From Arthrobacter sp. CAN_C5 (GTDB lineage: Bacteria > Actinomycetota > Actinomycetes > Actinomycetales > Micrococcaceae), in assembly GCF_017875735.1 (NCBI RefSeq), contig NZ_JAGGMZ010000001.1, positions 1,922,001-1,986,000 of the forward strand: 64,000 bases of DNA. The letters are read 5' to 3'. Positions 50,905-60,075 of this stretch are shown here, piece after piece (position 1 is the first letter of the stretch; the number at the start of each line of letters is the position of its first letter). The position numbers and the translations under genes were made by a program. The notes under the pieces are model-generated. The model did no database searches. It was not told the origin of the DNA and saw only the letters and a list, made by a program, of their open reading frames with translations.

Positions 50905-51126
50905 CTACACCTGGCGCGGGTCGCTATCCTCGTTTTCTTCATCCACGGAGGTAGTGACCTGCCCGACATCCAGCGCGGGATTATCAGCCGACTCGTCCAT
51001 CACGGCTTCATCGACTTCGGTCTCCTTGGGGTCGGGGAGCTGCACCTCATCCGGCGAGTCCGCCGAGTCAGGTGAATCGGGTGAGTCCGGTGAACCGGAA
51101 CTGATGGGGCTAGGGGTGTCGGTCAC
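50905..51126 (-). CDS. Small acidic Ser/Pro/Asp-repeat protein
   Basis: 73 residues, GTG start preceded by GGGAGGAC. Low-complexity N-terminus with SPDSPDSPDSADSPD (9-bp repeats in DNA) and an acidic rest (KETEVDEAVMDESADNPA); no membrane segment. I do not recognise a family. The ribosome-binding site favours a real gene; low complexity tempers that. Confidence 0.45.
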   Translation of the reverse strand: MTDTPSPISSGSPDSPDSPDSADSPDEVQLPDPKETEVDEAVMDESADNPALDVGQVTTSVDEENEDSDPRQV

Positions 51127-51246
51127 TGCTGGGTCCTCCCGGGTGGATAGTGGTACGAAACCTTACGCTGGCAGCTGGCGGGCTGTCGACCGCCGCCGGG
51201 TCCCTGATGCCCTGGGGATCCCGATCGACGGTCATGGAATCCAGGG

Positions 51247-52443
51247 TCAACCGATTGCCGCGCGGTAGACCTCCAGGGTCGACTCAGCGATCGAGTCCCA
51301 GGAGAAATGTTCCTCAGCACGCCGGCGACCTGCCTCGCCCATCTGGCGGGCCCGTGCCGGGTCGGCCACGAGGGCGTTGACGGCGGCAGCGAAGTCCTTG
51401 ACGAACCGTTCGGGGTCCAGCGGGATTCCGGTCCCGTCTGTCACCTGCTCCAGCGGCACCAGGGTGCCGGTCACGCCGTCGTCGACCACCTCGGGGATGC
51501 CGCCCGTGGCGCTGGCGACTACCGCTGCACCACAGGCCATCGCCTCCAGGTTGACGATGCCCAGCGGTTCATAGATCGACGGGCACGCGAACACCGTGGC
51601 GGTGCTGAGCACGCGGATGAGTTCCTGCCGGGGCAACATCCGTTCGATCAGGATCACCGAGCCCCGTCTGGCTTCAAGTTCGGCAATGAGTTCGGCTGTT
51701 TCGGCTGCCAGTTCTGGGGTGTCGGCGGCGCCCAGGCAGAGCACCAGTTGCACCCCCGGTTCCAGCAGTGCCGCGGCCCGGAGCAGATACGGGACACCCT
51801 TTTGCCGGGTATTTCGTCCCACGAACACCACGCTGGGCCGGTCAGGATCGATGCCGAGTTTCCGGACGGCGTCGTCGTCGGCGTCGCGTTCCCACATGCT
51901 CACGTCGATGCCGTTGTGGACGACCTTGACCTTGGCCGGGTCCACCTCGGGGTAGCTGCGCAGAATGTCCGCCCGCATCCCGTGGGAGACGGCGATGACG
52001 GCGGCGGCGGCCTCGTAGGAGGTCCGTTCGGCCCACGAGGACAGCGCGTAGCCCCCACCGAGCTGCTCGGCCTTCCACGGGCGTAACGGTTCGAGGCTGT
52101 GCGCGCTCAGCACGTGCGGGACGCCGTGCAGCAGGGACGCGAGGTGTCCGGCCATGTTGGCGTACCAGGTGTGCGAGTGCACCAGGTCGGTGCCAGCCAG
52201 CCCATCCAGCATCGCCAGATCGGTGCCGAAGGTCTGCACAGCGGCGTTTGAGGACGCCAGTTCTGCGGGCGCCCGGTAGGTGCTCACGGTGGCGCCGTGA
52301 TAGTTGGGGTCACGCTCCGCTCCGAAGCAGTGGACCCGCAAATCCACTTGGCTGGCCAGCACCCGGCTCAGCTCGGCGACGTGCACTCCGGCGCCGCCGT
52401 AGATCTCGGGTGGGAATTCTTTTGTCACAATATCTATACGCAC
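51247..52443 (-). CDS. glgA: Actinobacterial glycogen synthase-type glycosyltransferase (GlgA/GlgM)
   Basis: 398 residues from the GTG at 52443 (VRIDIVTKEFPPEIYGGAGV); upstream start rejected because the conserved N-terminus begins here. GT4 fold with YGGAGVHVAEL (donor-phosphate loop), DLVHSHTWYANMAGHLASLL, VVFVGRNTRQKGVPYLLRAA and the E-x7-E motif YEPLGIVNLEAMACGAAVV. Actinobacterial relatives use ADP-glucose to make glycogen or, as GlgM, maltose-1-phosphate; which one cannot be told by eye. Divergent from glgC with 96 bp between starts. Confidence 0.88.
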   Translation of the reverse strand: MRIDIVTKEFPPEIYGGAGVHVAELSRVLASQVDLRVHCFGAERDPNYHGATVSTYRAPAELASSNAAVQTFGTDLAMLDGLAGTDLVHSHTWYANMAGHLASLLHGVPHVLSAHSLEPLRPWKAEQLGGGYALSSWAERTSYEAAAAVIAVSHGMRADILRSYPEVDPAKVKVVHNGIDVSMWERDADDDAVRKLGIDPDRPSVVFVGRNTRQKGVPYLLRAAALLEPGVQLVLCLGAADTPELAAETAELIAELEARRGSVILIERMLPRQELIRVLSTATVFACPSIYEPLGIVNLEAMACGAAVVASATGGIPEVVDDGVTGTLVPLEQVTDGTGIPLDPERFVKDFAAAVNALVADPARARQMGEAGRRRAEEHFSWDSIAESTLEVYRAAIG

Positions 52444-52539
52444 GTTTCCAAACGTAGTGCAGCGCGGCCATCTCATCTAGTGTGAGTCAGTCAGGGGTAC
52501 CAACTCAATGAAGAGCTATAGCAGTACAGGGGGCCATAG

Positions 52540-53778
52540 GTGGCAATGAAAAAGGTTTTGGCGATTGTCCTCGCCGGCGGCGAAGGGAAGCGGCTGATGC
52601 CGTTGACGGCCGACCGTGCTAAGCCGGCGGTACCCTTTGGCGGGATCTACCGGTTGATCGACTTCGCGTTGTCGAACCTGGTGAACTCGGGGTACCTGGA
52701 GATCGTGGTGCTCACGCAGTACAAATCCCACAGCCTTGACCGCCACATCTCCGAGACGTGGCGCATGTCCACCCAGCTTCAGCAGTACGTGGCGTCGGTC
52801 CCCGCCCAGCAGCGCCGAGGCAAAAGCTGGTTCCTGGGCAGCGCGAATGCGATTTACCAGTCTCTGAACCTGATCCATGACGCGAACCCGGACATCGTCG
52901 TCGTCATCGGTGCCGACCACGTCTACCGGATGGACTTTGAGCAGATGGTCGCGGCTCACATTGCCAGTGGCGCGTCGGCCAGTGTCGCCGCGGTGCGTCA
53001 GCCGATGAACCTCGTCGACCAGTTCGGCGTGATCCAGACCGACGGGTCCGGCCGGATCTCGGGCTTCGTGGAGAAGCCAAAGACCACTCCCGGGCTGCCG
53101 GACGATCCCAACAGTTTCCTTGCCTCAATGGGCAATTACGTCTTTACCGCGGATGCGCTGGTCAAGGCTCTTGAAGAGGACGCGGCTCGCCTGAACACCA
53201 AGCACGACATGGGCGGGGACATCATCCCGTACTTCGTCGAGCGTGGGGACGCAGCCGTCTACGACTTCACCTCCAATGACATTCCCGGTTCCACCGACCG
53301 GGACCGGCAGTACTGGCGCGACGTCGGAACGCTCGACTCGTACTACGACGCCAACATGGACCTGATCTCGCCGCTGCCCCTGTTCAATCTGTACAACCTG
53401 CAGTGGCCGATCTACACCCGGCAAAGTGTCTCTCCCCCGGCGAAGTTTGTGCGGAGCGCGTCAGGGGGCTCAGGTTTTGCCCACGACTCGATTGTTTCCA
53501 ACGGTGCCGTGGTCTCCGGTGGCGAGGTCCTGGGCTCAATTCTGGCGACGGACGTGTTTGTCGATGAGGGCGCGTCGGTATCCGGTTCGGTACTGATGGA
53601 CAAAGTGACTGTGGGTCCGGGTGCGGTGATCCGACGGGCGATTATCGACAAGAACGTCAGGGTGCCGGCCGGAGCCTCGATTGGCGTGGACAAGGCCAAG
53701 GACATCAGCCGCGGCTACACGGTGACCGATTCTGGACTTACCATCCTCAGTAAGGGTCAGATAGTCCAGCCTGGCTGA
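52540..53778 (+). CDS. glgC: Glucose-1-phosphate adenylyltransferase
   Basis: 412 residues from GTG at 52540 (MAMKKVL); ATG at 52546 with AGGTGG just before is an equally good start. Nucleotidyltransferase motif [20 protein letters not shown], substrate loops [42 protein letters not shown] and [19 protein letters not shown]; the C-terminal left-handed beta-helix has [18 protein letters not shown] and [20 protein letters not shown]. Makes ADP-glucose from ATP and glucose-1-phosphate for the GlgA encoded opposite. Confidence 0.95.
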   Translation: MAMKKVLAIVLAGGEGKRLMPLTADRAKPAVPFGGIYRLIDFALSNLVNSGYLEIVVLTQYKSHSLDRHISETWRMSTQLQQYVASVPAQQRRGKSWFLGSANAIYQSLNLIHDANPDIVVVIGADHVYRMDFEQMVAAHIASGASASVAAVRQPMNLVDQFGVIQTDGSGRISGFVEKPKTTPGLPDDPNSFLASMGNYVFTADALVKALEEDAARLNTKHDMGGDIIPYFVERGDAAVYDFTSNDIPGSTDRDRQYWRDVGTLDSYYDANMDLISPLPLFNLYNLQWPIYTRQSVSPPAKFVRSASGGSGFAHDSIVSNGAVVSGGEVLGSILATDVFVDEGASVSGSVLMDKVTVGPGAVIRRAIIDKNVRVPAGASIGVDKAKDISRGYTVTDSGLTILSKGQIVQPG

Positions 53779-53852
53779 GAACCGCCGGGCCCGGAACGGA
53801 TCGCCTGCAACGTGAAGGAGTTTACGGCCTGACCCGGCCTGCGCTGGCCGGT

Positions 53853-54060
53853 CGGTGACGTGTCCTGCACCGGTCTACGGGTGGCTGGCCTGCTCTTGTC
53901 TACTGGTGACATGGCCTTGGCTGGCCTGCGGGTGACGTTGCCTGCACTGGCCTGCCGGTAACGTGTCCTACACCGGTCTGCGGGTGGCTGTGCCTGCTCC
54001 TGTCTACTGGTGACATGGCCTCGGCTGGCCTGAGCATGACGTTGCCTGCACTAGCCTGCC
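53853..54060. repeat. Two 103-bp direct repeats in an intergenic region
   Basis: Copies start at 53853 and 53956 and share phrases such as ACGTGTCCT.CACCGGTCT and CTACTGGTGACATGGCCT. Internal sub-repeats (GGTGAC, GGCTGGCCTG) suggest earlier expansion. The rest of the gap 53779-54199 has no gene. Confidence 0.75.
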
Positions 54061-54199
54061 GTTGGCGCTTACTTTGACGAACCCCGGGTATCGCCTCATC
54101 AGCTCGCTATCCCCCTAGCCCGCTTCATCACGATGTCCCCGGCGCGGCTTGCCCCGTGACGCCGCCCCTCCTCCGCATCTCAAGGAACCGATTTACCCG

Positions 54200-55849
54200 C
54201 TAGAACGGGTGTGGTTGGGGCAGTGTGGTGTAGGTTTTGCCGGTGAGTGAGGTGGCGGTGAGGGTGCCGGGTTCGGGTTGCTCGTAGTGCCAGTAGCCAG
54301 CGGATTTGAGCATGTGGTGTTTCCGGCAGAGTGCGGCGAGGTTGTCGTAGCTGGTGTTTCCGCCCTGGTGCCAGGGGATGGTGTGGTCAAGGTCGCAGGC
54401 AGGGCCGGGCCGGTTACACCCCGGGTGGCGGCAGGTTTTGTCCCTGACCAGGACGGTCCTGCGAAGGTCTTTGGGGACCTTGTAGCGGTCACGGCCGACG
54501 CTGAGTACCGTCCCGGTTTCCGGGTGGGTGAGGATCCGGGTGAACCCTTTTGCGTGGGCGGCGAGCTTCCTGACGGTGTCCGCGTCGATCGGCCCGAACC
54601 CCTCGAGCTCGGCTGGTTCGTTGCCGCCGAGCAGGGTCATCACGGGAACAGTCACGAACACCACAGGCTGCACGCCCAGCACTGACGCCAAATCGACCAG
54701 GCCCGCACCCTCAGCACCGGTACCGCTGGCGTGAGCGTCGCCGGGGCCCGGGTCGCAGCGGTGGGTGAGGAGGTCTCCGAAGACGTCGGCTTTGAGTTGG
54801 GTGAGGGTCCGGGTTTCCTGGGGGTTCTGCAGTGCCCGGGCCATGAAGGTGAGCCGGTTCTCGATGCCACAGGCCCGCTCTGCGGGCAGATACGCCGAAA
54901 GCCAGGCCATGCCGTCCTGATCGGGGGTTACCTCGATATGCCGGTCCGCCGCTGCAGCACCCCTTCGGGCGATCGCAGATTCGGGGTGGAGCTTCTCCCT
55001 GACTCGCTTGCACTTGGCTTTCAGGCGCGGCGCCATCAGGTGTGCCCCCGAGGCGAGGACTTCATCTTCGAAGCCCGCCAACGCCTGCGCCGGGATGGTG
55101 GATGCCTCATCGAGGATGATCTGGGTTTGCCGGGCCGTGAGCATCCCCGCTCCCAGCGACTGCAGGGTCTTGGGAAGATCCTCGACCAGCCTCAAGCTCT
55201 GGTCCAGCAGCCGGTGCGCGGCACGGGTGGAAAGGTTCAGCAACGGCACCAGCTCCTCAGCCGTCAAAGTAAACCCCAGACCCGCCCCCACCCTCCCACC
55301 AGGGCGGGACCCGGCCTGAGCGGCTGTTTGGTCCTGGACCTCGGTGTGCAACGCGGCGACCAGTTCCGCCTGCCGGGCAACAACCCACGACATCAACCGA
55401 TCAGCCGCCACCAACAAATCAGCCGTATCAGGCTCGGCGGTGTCAGGCTCGGCGGTGTCAGACTCGGCAGTATCAGGTTCGGCAGTGTCAGGCGGTGGCT
55501 CAAGCGCACCAGTCCCCGCCGCCTGCCTCGTGTCCCCCTGCAGCATGGCCACCAGCGTTTCCGGGCTGGCTACCTCCACCACGGTGGGTGGAGTGTCACC
55601 TGCGACCGGGCGGCGGCGGACCCTAGCGGCGACGGGCTCCATCCAGATCCTCCCCCCAAGACTGAACGACTCCGGGTTACTTGACGAACTCCGCTCTGCC
55701 GACGAATCCGGGACCGCCGCCGAATCCGGCACCGACCCACCTTCCCGTGGCCTCTCGCTCGGATGAAACCTGCCGGGAAGCTGGCTAGGGACACCAGGAT
55801 CAGACACCGGAAAACCTGTGATCTGCTCTGCGTTCTCCTGCCGCTTCAT
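54200..55849 (-). CDS. DUF222-HNH ('13E12') protein
   Basis: 549 residues. DUF222 region (VAARQAELVAALHTEVQDQT, then FTLTAEELVPLLNLSTRAAH, RLLDQSLRLVEDLPKTLQSL) and a C-terminal HNH endonuclease domain CRHPGCNRPGPACDLDHTIP followed by HQGGNTSYDNLAALCRKHHM. The histidine, asparagine and cysteine pairs of an HNH fold are present. An insertion of PDTAE repeats lies at about residues 120-142. Family members occur in many copies in actinobacterial genomes and may be domesticated homing-type nucleases; target unknown. Not part of an operon. Confidence 0.9.
   Translation of the reverse strand: MKRQENAEQITGFPVSDPGVPSQLPGRFHPSERPREGGSVPDSAAVPDSSAERSSSSNPESFSLGGRIWMEPVAARVRRRPVAGDTPPTVVEVASPETLVAMLQGDTRQAAGTGALEPPPDTAEPDTAESDTAEPDTAEPDTADLLVAADRLMSWVVARQAELVAALHTEVQDQTAAQAGSRPGGRVGAGLGFTLTAEELVPLLNLSTRAAHRLLDQSLRLVEDLPKTLQSLGAGMLTARQTQIILDEASTIPAQALAGFEDEVLASGAHLMAPRLKAKCKRVREKLHPESAIARRGAAAADRHIEVTPDQDGMAWLSAYLPAERACGIENRLTFMARALQNPQETRTLTQLKADVFGDLLTHRCDPGPGDAHASGTGAEGAGLVDLASVLGVQPVVFVTVPVMTLLGGNEPAELEGFGPIDADTVRKLAAHAKGFTRILTHPETGTVLSVGRDRYKVPKDLRRTVLVRDKTCRHPGCNRPGPACDLDHTIPWHQGGNTSYDNLAALCRKHHMLKSAGYWHYEQPEPGTLTATSLTGKTYTTLPQPHPF
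55425..55493. repeat. 15-bp coding minisatellite in the DUF222-HNH gene
   Basis: Four full units of 15 bp (5425x: 55425, 55440, 55455, 55470) plus a partial one, consensus GTRTCAGGCTCGGCG on the plus strand, encoding PDTAE/PDTAD units. The length is a multiple of three, so the frame stays open as copies change. Confidence 0.85.
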
Positions 55850-56139
55850 ACCCCTATCACATCACCCGCCACTGACATTTTTGGGCGCCGGTGAGACCGA
55901 TAAACGCTATAAGAAATTAAGCCCACAGCGAACATTTGGTGGGGCTCAGTGGAGGATGGCGGGTCTCTTTCTCACCGGTGTTTTCACGGCGGGGCACCAG
56001 CTGAGCCGCTTGAGCCGAACACCTCGACCGAACCGGACCGGAACCCCACAAACCGAACCGCACCCGAGAATCGGGCTGGAACCTCACGGGCATGCCCACG
56101 GAGCCGGGAGTCCAGCGAAGCTCAGGTAACCAGCTTCAG

Positions 56140-56254
56140 GGCCAAGCCAGACGCAGCACCAAAAAAACCTTGGGGCATACCCCAAGGAGCCGGTAATCAA
56201 GCCAGCCGCAGCACTAAACCAACCTCACGGCCAAGCCAGACGCAGCACTAAACC
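56140..56254. repeat. Three copies of a 23-bp repeat
   Basis: GGCCAAGCCAGACGCAGCAC at 56140-56159 and 56229-56248 (identical) and CAAGCCAGCCGCAGCAC at 56198. The last two are followed by TAAACCAA. The gap 55850-56264 otherwise shows only the terminator below. Confidence 0.7.
56168..56187 (-). terminator. Intrinsic terminator of the ATP-grasp/alpha-E/transglutaminase operon
   Basis: CCTTGGGG-CATA-CCCCAAGG, perfect 8-bp stem, followed on the minus strand by seven T. It lies 77 bases behind the transglutaminase stop. Confidence 0.9.
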
Positions 56255-56264
56255 AAACTCAGGG

Positions 56265-57116
56265 CTAGGCGACGCGCGTGATCTCCACGGTCACATTCAG
56301 GGTCGACCCACCGCCACCAGAGAGGATGCCCTTCAATGGGGACACGTCCTTATAGTCGCGTCCGCGGGCCACCGAGACATGGAAGTCGCTGACCGGGCCC
56401 TTATTCGTCGGATCCCAGCCGCGCCACTCACCGTCCCACCATTCAACCCAGGCGTGGGACTGACCGGCGACCTTCTCGCCAACGCCCGCACCGCTGCGCG
56501 GATGCAGATACCCGGAAATGTAGCGTGCAGGAATGCCGACGCTCCGGAACGCACCAATCGCAAGGTGTGCCAGGTCCTGGCAGACACCCTTCCGCGACCC
56601 CCAGGCGTCCTTGGCGTTGGTTTGCACCCCGGTCACGCCCTGTACGTAGGACATTTCCTCCTTGATCCACGCGAAGATCGCATGAGCCGCCTGATGCGGG
56701 TTGCGGCCGTCAACGAGTTCCAGCGCCTTCGCGCTCACCTCGGGGTCGGGTTCGGTCAGTGCGGTCTGCGGGAGCCAGTCACCGTACTCGTTCGCGACGT
56801 CGTCGGACCTGAGCTGTTCCCAGGTGGCAACCTCGTCGTCGGCCGGGATACGTTCCATCCGGCTCACCTCGACGGTGGTCACCGCTGTTACCTCGAGGAA
56901 TTCGTGGGCGCTCTGCATGTCGAAGGCAGTTACCCGGGTGCCCCAGTAGTCCTTGTAGGTCGACACGGCAGCGCTCGACGGCGACACCTTCAGCGTGGAC
57001 TCCAGAACCACCTGCTGGGGGTCGGTAAGCGGAGTCATCCGGGCCTCGTTGTAGGACAGGGTCACCTTCCGCACGTAGTTGTAACCGGTGCGGTGGGTGA
57101 TGAGCAAGCGGGTCAT
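56265..57116 (-). CDS. Transglutaminase-like cysteine protein (operon gene 3)
   Basis: 283 residues. Begins with a beta-sandwich (Bact_transglu_N: LLITHRTGYNYVRKVTLSYN) and has the papain-like core: AKDAWGSRKGVCQDLAHLAI with catalytic Cys, IPARYISGYLHPRSGAGVGE, and SHAWVEWWDGEWRGWDPTNK with His and Asp. Acts on amide bonds, as protease or transglutaminase. Overlaps the alpha-E gene by four bases. The gene set recurs widely and has been linked to a peptide-modification or capsule-like process, but substrate is unknown. Confidence 0.9.
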   Translation of the reverse strand: MTRLLITHRTGYNYVRKVTLSYNEARMTPLTDPQQVVLESTLKVSPSSAAVSTYKDYWGTRVTAFDMQSAHEFLEVTAVTTVEVSRMERIPADDEVATWEQLRSDDVANEYGDWLPQTALTEPDPEVSAKALELVDGRNPHQAAHAIFAWIKEEMSYVQGVTGVQTNAKDAWGSRKGVCQDLAHLAIGAFRSVGIPARYISGYLHPRSGAGVGEKVAGQSHAWVEWWDGEWRGWDPTNKGPVSDFHVSVARGRDYKDVSPLKGILSGGGGSTLNVTVEITRVA

Positions 57117-58039
57117 GAGAGTTCTCCCACCCAGGACAGTTCGTCTGCCTGGGAAAAGTAGGTGCGTGAAATCGCGTCCGAGGCCTTCGCACAGGCCTTC
57201 TGAACGCGTTCCATATGTTCCGGCAGTTCTGACATCAGGTCATCGGTCTGGTGGAACTCAAGGAACGTGCGGGCCTGCCCCACGATGCGGCTCGCGTCGT
57301 TGATGAATCCCACCCGGCGATAGGCGGGGTTGAGATTTGTCAGGCACTTCTCGGCGTCGCTGAGCGCGTAGACGATCGACCGGGGGAACAACCGGTCAAG
57401 CAGGAGGAACTCGGCGGCCTGCTGGTCACCGAACGATGCCCGACGGGTGCGCAGGAACGACTCGTACGCTCCGGCGCACCGCAGCATGTTCACCCAGGAC
57501 AACCCCGCGGCGTGGACGTCGTGGGTGGACAACATCCGTGCCGTCATGTCGGCGCGCTCAAGGCTGCGGCCCAGCACGAGGAACTGCCAACTCTCGTCAT
57601 GGCTCATGGTGGTATCCGAGAGCCCCCGAATCATCGCGGTGCGTTCCACCACCCAGTGGCAGAACCGGTAGGTGCCCACCACGTCCTTCCGGTGCTGGGT
57701 CAGCCCGTACCAGGTGGTGTTGAGGCTCTCCCACACACTGCCGGACACGGTTTCGCGGGCCCGGCGGGCGTTTTCCCTGGCAGCGCCGAGCGCCCCCGCA
57801 ATCGAGGTGGTGCTCGTGCGGTCGTAGGCCAGCGCCTGCAGGAGGTCAGAGAGCTCGAGCTCGTCACCGTCCACCCGGCTGCCCATCACACCCAGCAGCT
57901 GGCGGGACACATCGCGCTGCTCAGCGCGGGGCATCTGGTTCAGTCGCTCCAGGTGGACATCGAGGATACGGGCTGTTCCGTCGGCACGCTCGACATAGCG
58001 GCCGATCCAGAACAGTGCTTCGGCGATCCGGCTAAGCAT
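57113..58039 (-). CDS. Alpha-E domain protein (DUF403; operon gene 2)
   Basis: 308 residues from the ATG at 58039 (MLSRIAEALFWIGRYVERAD, the conserved start); a longer frame further upstream overlaps the ATP-grasp gene and is rejected. All-helical family pattern: REGRARETVS-like ARENARRARETVSGSVWESL, FCHWVVERTAMIRGLSDTTM, WQFLVLGRSLERADMTARML. No known catalytic residues; it accompanies the ATP-grasp protein in nearly all genomes and probably binds it. Four- and eight-base overlaps with its neighbours. Confidence 0.9.
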   Translation of the reverse strand: MLSRIAEALFWIGRYVERADGTARILDVHLERLNQMPRAEQRDVSRQLLGVMGSRVDGDELELSDLLQALAYDRTSTTSIAGALGAARENARRARETVSGSVWESLNTTWYGLTQHRKDVVGTYRFCHWVVERTAMIRGLSDTTMSHDESWQFLVLGRSLERADMTARMLSTHDVHAAGLSWVNMLRCAGAYESFLRTRRASFGDQQAAEFLLLDRLFPRSIVYALSDAEKCLTNLNPAYRRVGFINDASRIVGQARTFLEFHQTDDLMSELPEHMERVQKACAKASDAISRTYFSQADELSWVGELS

Positions 58040-59657
58040 TGACGGTGTCCTCTCCATGGTTCCCGCGGTTGTCCCCGGCCGGGGCTTCGGTACACCCCAG
58101 CTGTTGCTGTTGCTGCTCCGGCTGGCGATCCTGCCATCCCGATTCGATCGGCCAGACCCTCTCCTGCACCGGGCGCCGCACCGTCTCAACGATCGGGCGC
58201 ACCGGGGTCTGGTTCTGCTCGTCAACCACCCAGGTGTCCTTCGAACCGCCGCCCTGGCTGGAGTTCACAATCAGCGAGCCTTCCTTCATGGCCACCCGGG
58301 TGAGGCCACCGGGCAGCACCCAGACGTCGTCGCCGTCGTTCACTGCGAACGGGCGCAGGTCCACGTGTCGGGGGCTGAACTGGCCACCGGACATCGTCGG
58401 CACCGTAGACAGCTGCAGCACCGGCTGCGCGATCCAGCCGCGGGGATCAGCGGTCACTCGTTCCCGCAGGGCATCAAGTTCTTCCTTCGACGCGTCGGGG
58501 CCGATGACCAGACCCTTGCCTCCGGAACCGTCCACCGGCTTGACCACCAGTTCATCCAGCCGGTCAAGCACTTCCTCACGAGCCTCGGGATCCTCCAGCC
58601 GATAGGTGTCGACATTCGCGATGATCGGCTCCTCGCTGAGGTAGTAGCGGATCAGGTCGGGGACATAGGTGTACACCAGCTTGTCGTCGGCCACCCCGTT
58701 GCCCACCGCATTGGCAATGGTGACGGTGCCGGCGCGGGCTGCGTTGACCAGCCCCGGGCAGCCGAGCATGGAGTCGGAACGGAACTGCAGTGGGTCGAGG
58801 AACTCGTCGTCGATCCGCTTGTAGATGACGTCCACGCGCTGTTCGCCGGCGGTGGTGCGCATGTACACGCGGTTTCCGCGTGCGATCAGGTCGCGGCCCT
58901 CCACCAGTTCGACGCCCATCAGGCCAGCGAGCAGGGTGTGCTCGAAGTAGGCGGAATTGAACACACCTGGGGTGAGGACGACGACGGTGGGGTCTTCCGC
59001 CGACGACGGAGCCGTCTTGCGGAGCGCAGCGAGAAGTCGCCGCGGGTACTCCTCGACTGGGCGAATGTGCTGCTGCCCGAAGGCCTCCGGCAGGCCCTTG
59101 GCCATCGCGCGCCGGTTCTCCAGCACGTAGCTCACCCCGCTGGGGACCCGGACGTTGTCCTCGAGGACCCGGAAAGTGCCCTCCTGGTCCCGGACGACGT
59201 CGATCCCGGAAATATGCACCCGGACGCCACCGGCCGGGTCGAAACCGGACACCTGGCGGTGGAAGTGGGCGCTGGAGGTGATCAGCCGGCGGGGAATCAC
59301 GCCGTCGGCTACGACAGCCATCTTGTCGTAGACGTCGTTCAGGAACGCTTCCAGAGCCCGCACCCGCTGGGTGACGCCCTGCTCCAGTACCTGCCAGTCG
59401 GTGCCGGAGATGACCCGCGGAACAATGTCCAGGGGGAAGGGCCTCTCTTCCCCCGCGTAGTCGAAGGTGACTCCACGATCCAGGAAAGTCCTGGCCATGG
59501 AATCGGCACGCGCGGTGACATCGGCGAGGTTCAGTTCGCTGAGGGCGGCGGCTACCTGGCTGTATTCACCACGGGCCTGCTGGCCGGACGCGAACATTTC
59601 GTCGAAGGCGGGCGTGCGGCTGGCGGCAGCGGCATAATCTTGGAAGAGATCGGACAT
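58032..59657 (-). CDS. Circularly permuted type 2 ATP-grasp protein (DUF404/DUF407; operon gene 1)
   Basis: 541 residues. Start MSDLFQDYAAAASRTPAFDE and the family blocks: RERPFPLDIVPRVIS-like EERPFPLDIVPRVISGTDWQ, DVYDKMAVVADGVIP, FRVLEDNVRVPSGVSYVLEN, DVIYKRIDDEFLDPLQFRSD, LVYTYVPDLIRYYLSEEPII and VVKPVDGSGGKGLVIGPDAS, the ATP-binding loops. Should catalyse ATP-dependent ligation of an amine to a carboxylate, perhaps peptide synthesis. The Gln-rich end (QPEQQQQQLG) is unusual. First gene of the operon. Confidence 0.92.
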   Translation of the reverse strand: MSDLFQDYAAAASRTPAFDEMFASGQQARGEYSQVAAALSELNLADVTARADSMARTFLDRGVTFDYAGEERPFPLDIVPRVISGTDWQVLEQGVTQRVRALEAFLNDVYDKMAVVADGVIPRRLITSSAHFHRQVSGFDPAGGVRVHISGIDVVRDQEGTFRVLEDNVRVPSGVSYVLENRRAMAKGLPEAFGQQHIRPVEEYPRRLLAALRKTAPSSAEDPTVVVLTPGVFNSAYFEHTLLAGLMGVELVEGRDLIARGNRVYMRTTAGEQRVDVIYKRIDDEFLDPLQFRSDSMLGCPGLVNAARAGTVTIANAVGNGVADDKLVYTYVPDLIRYYLSEEPIIANVDTYRLEDPEAREEVLDRLDELVVKPVDGSGGKGLVIGPDASKEELDALRERVTADPRGWIAQPVLQLSTVPTMSGGQFSPRHVDLRPFAVNDGDDVWVLPGGLTRVAMKEGSLIVNSSQGGGSKDTWVVDEQNQTPVRPIVETVRRPVQERVWPIESGWQDRQPEQQQQQLGCTEAPAGDNRGNHGEDTVNA

Positions 59658-60075
59658 GGGTTCAACATTGCCACGGATTTCTTGGAATACATATTGTGCA
59701 GTAGGTCACTCGTGTGGCGTTTTGAAGCGGCCTCAAGGGCGTCGAGCCTGGGAGAGCGTAGAGTGCCGCCATGACCCGCTATGTGATCGATCCGCCGACG
59801 CTCGTGCACCTCGTCAACCAGGACCGGCGCCCCAGTGCGGAGCATCAGCTGGTGGCACCGAATACCATCCGTTCGCAGGCCCTCGCCATCCTGTTTGCCG
59901 CCGTCCGCTGCGGGGAGCTCACCGAAGCGGAGGCCCTCAAACAGCACGACCGGATGACCGAGCTGAAGCTGCGGCTCCTGGGAGACCGGGTGTCTCGCCG
60001 GACCGCCTGGATGATCGCGCGGGATCAAGGCTGGGCCGCTACGGAATTTGTCAAGGTGAATGAGGCCAGTGGGAA

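Noticed and set aside
55425-55493. CRISPR-like short regular repeats
   Set aside because: Units are contiguous 15-bp tandem repeats inside a coding frame, without spacers; no cas genes in the window.
58056-59774. 572-codon plus-strand open frame
   Set aside because: Exact antisense of the well-supported ATP-grasp gene; no motif, composition typical of a high-GC shadow frame.
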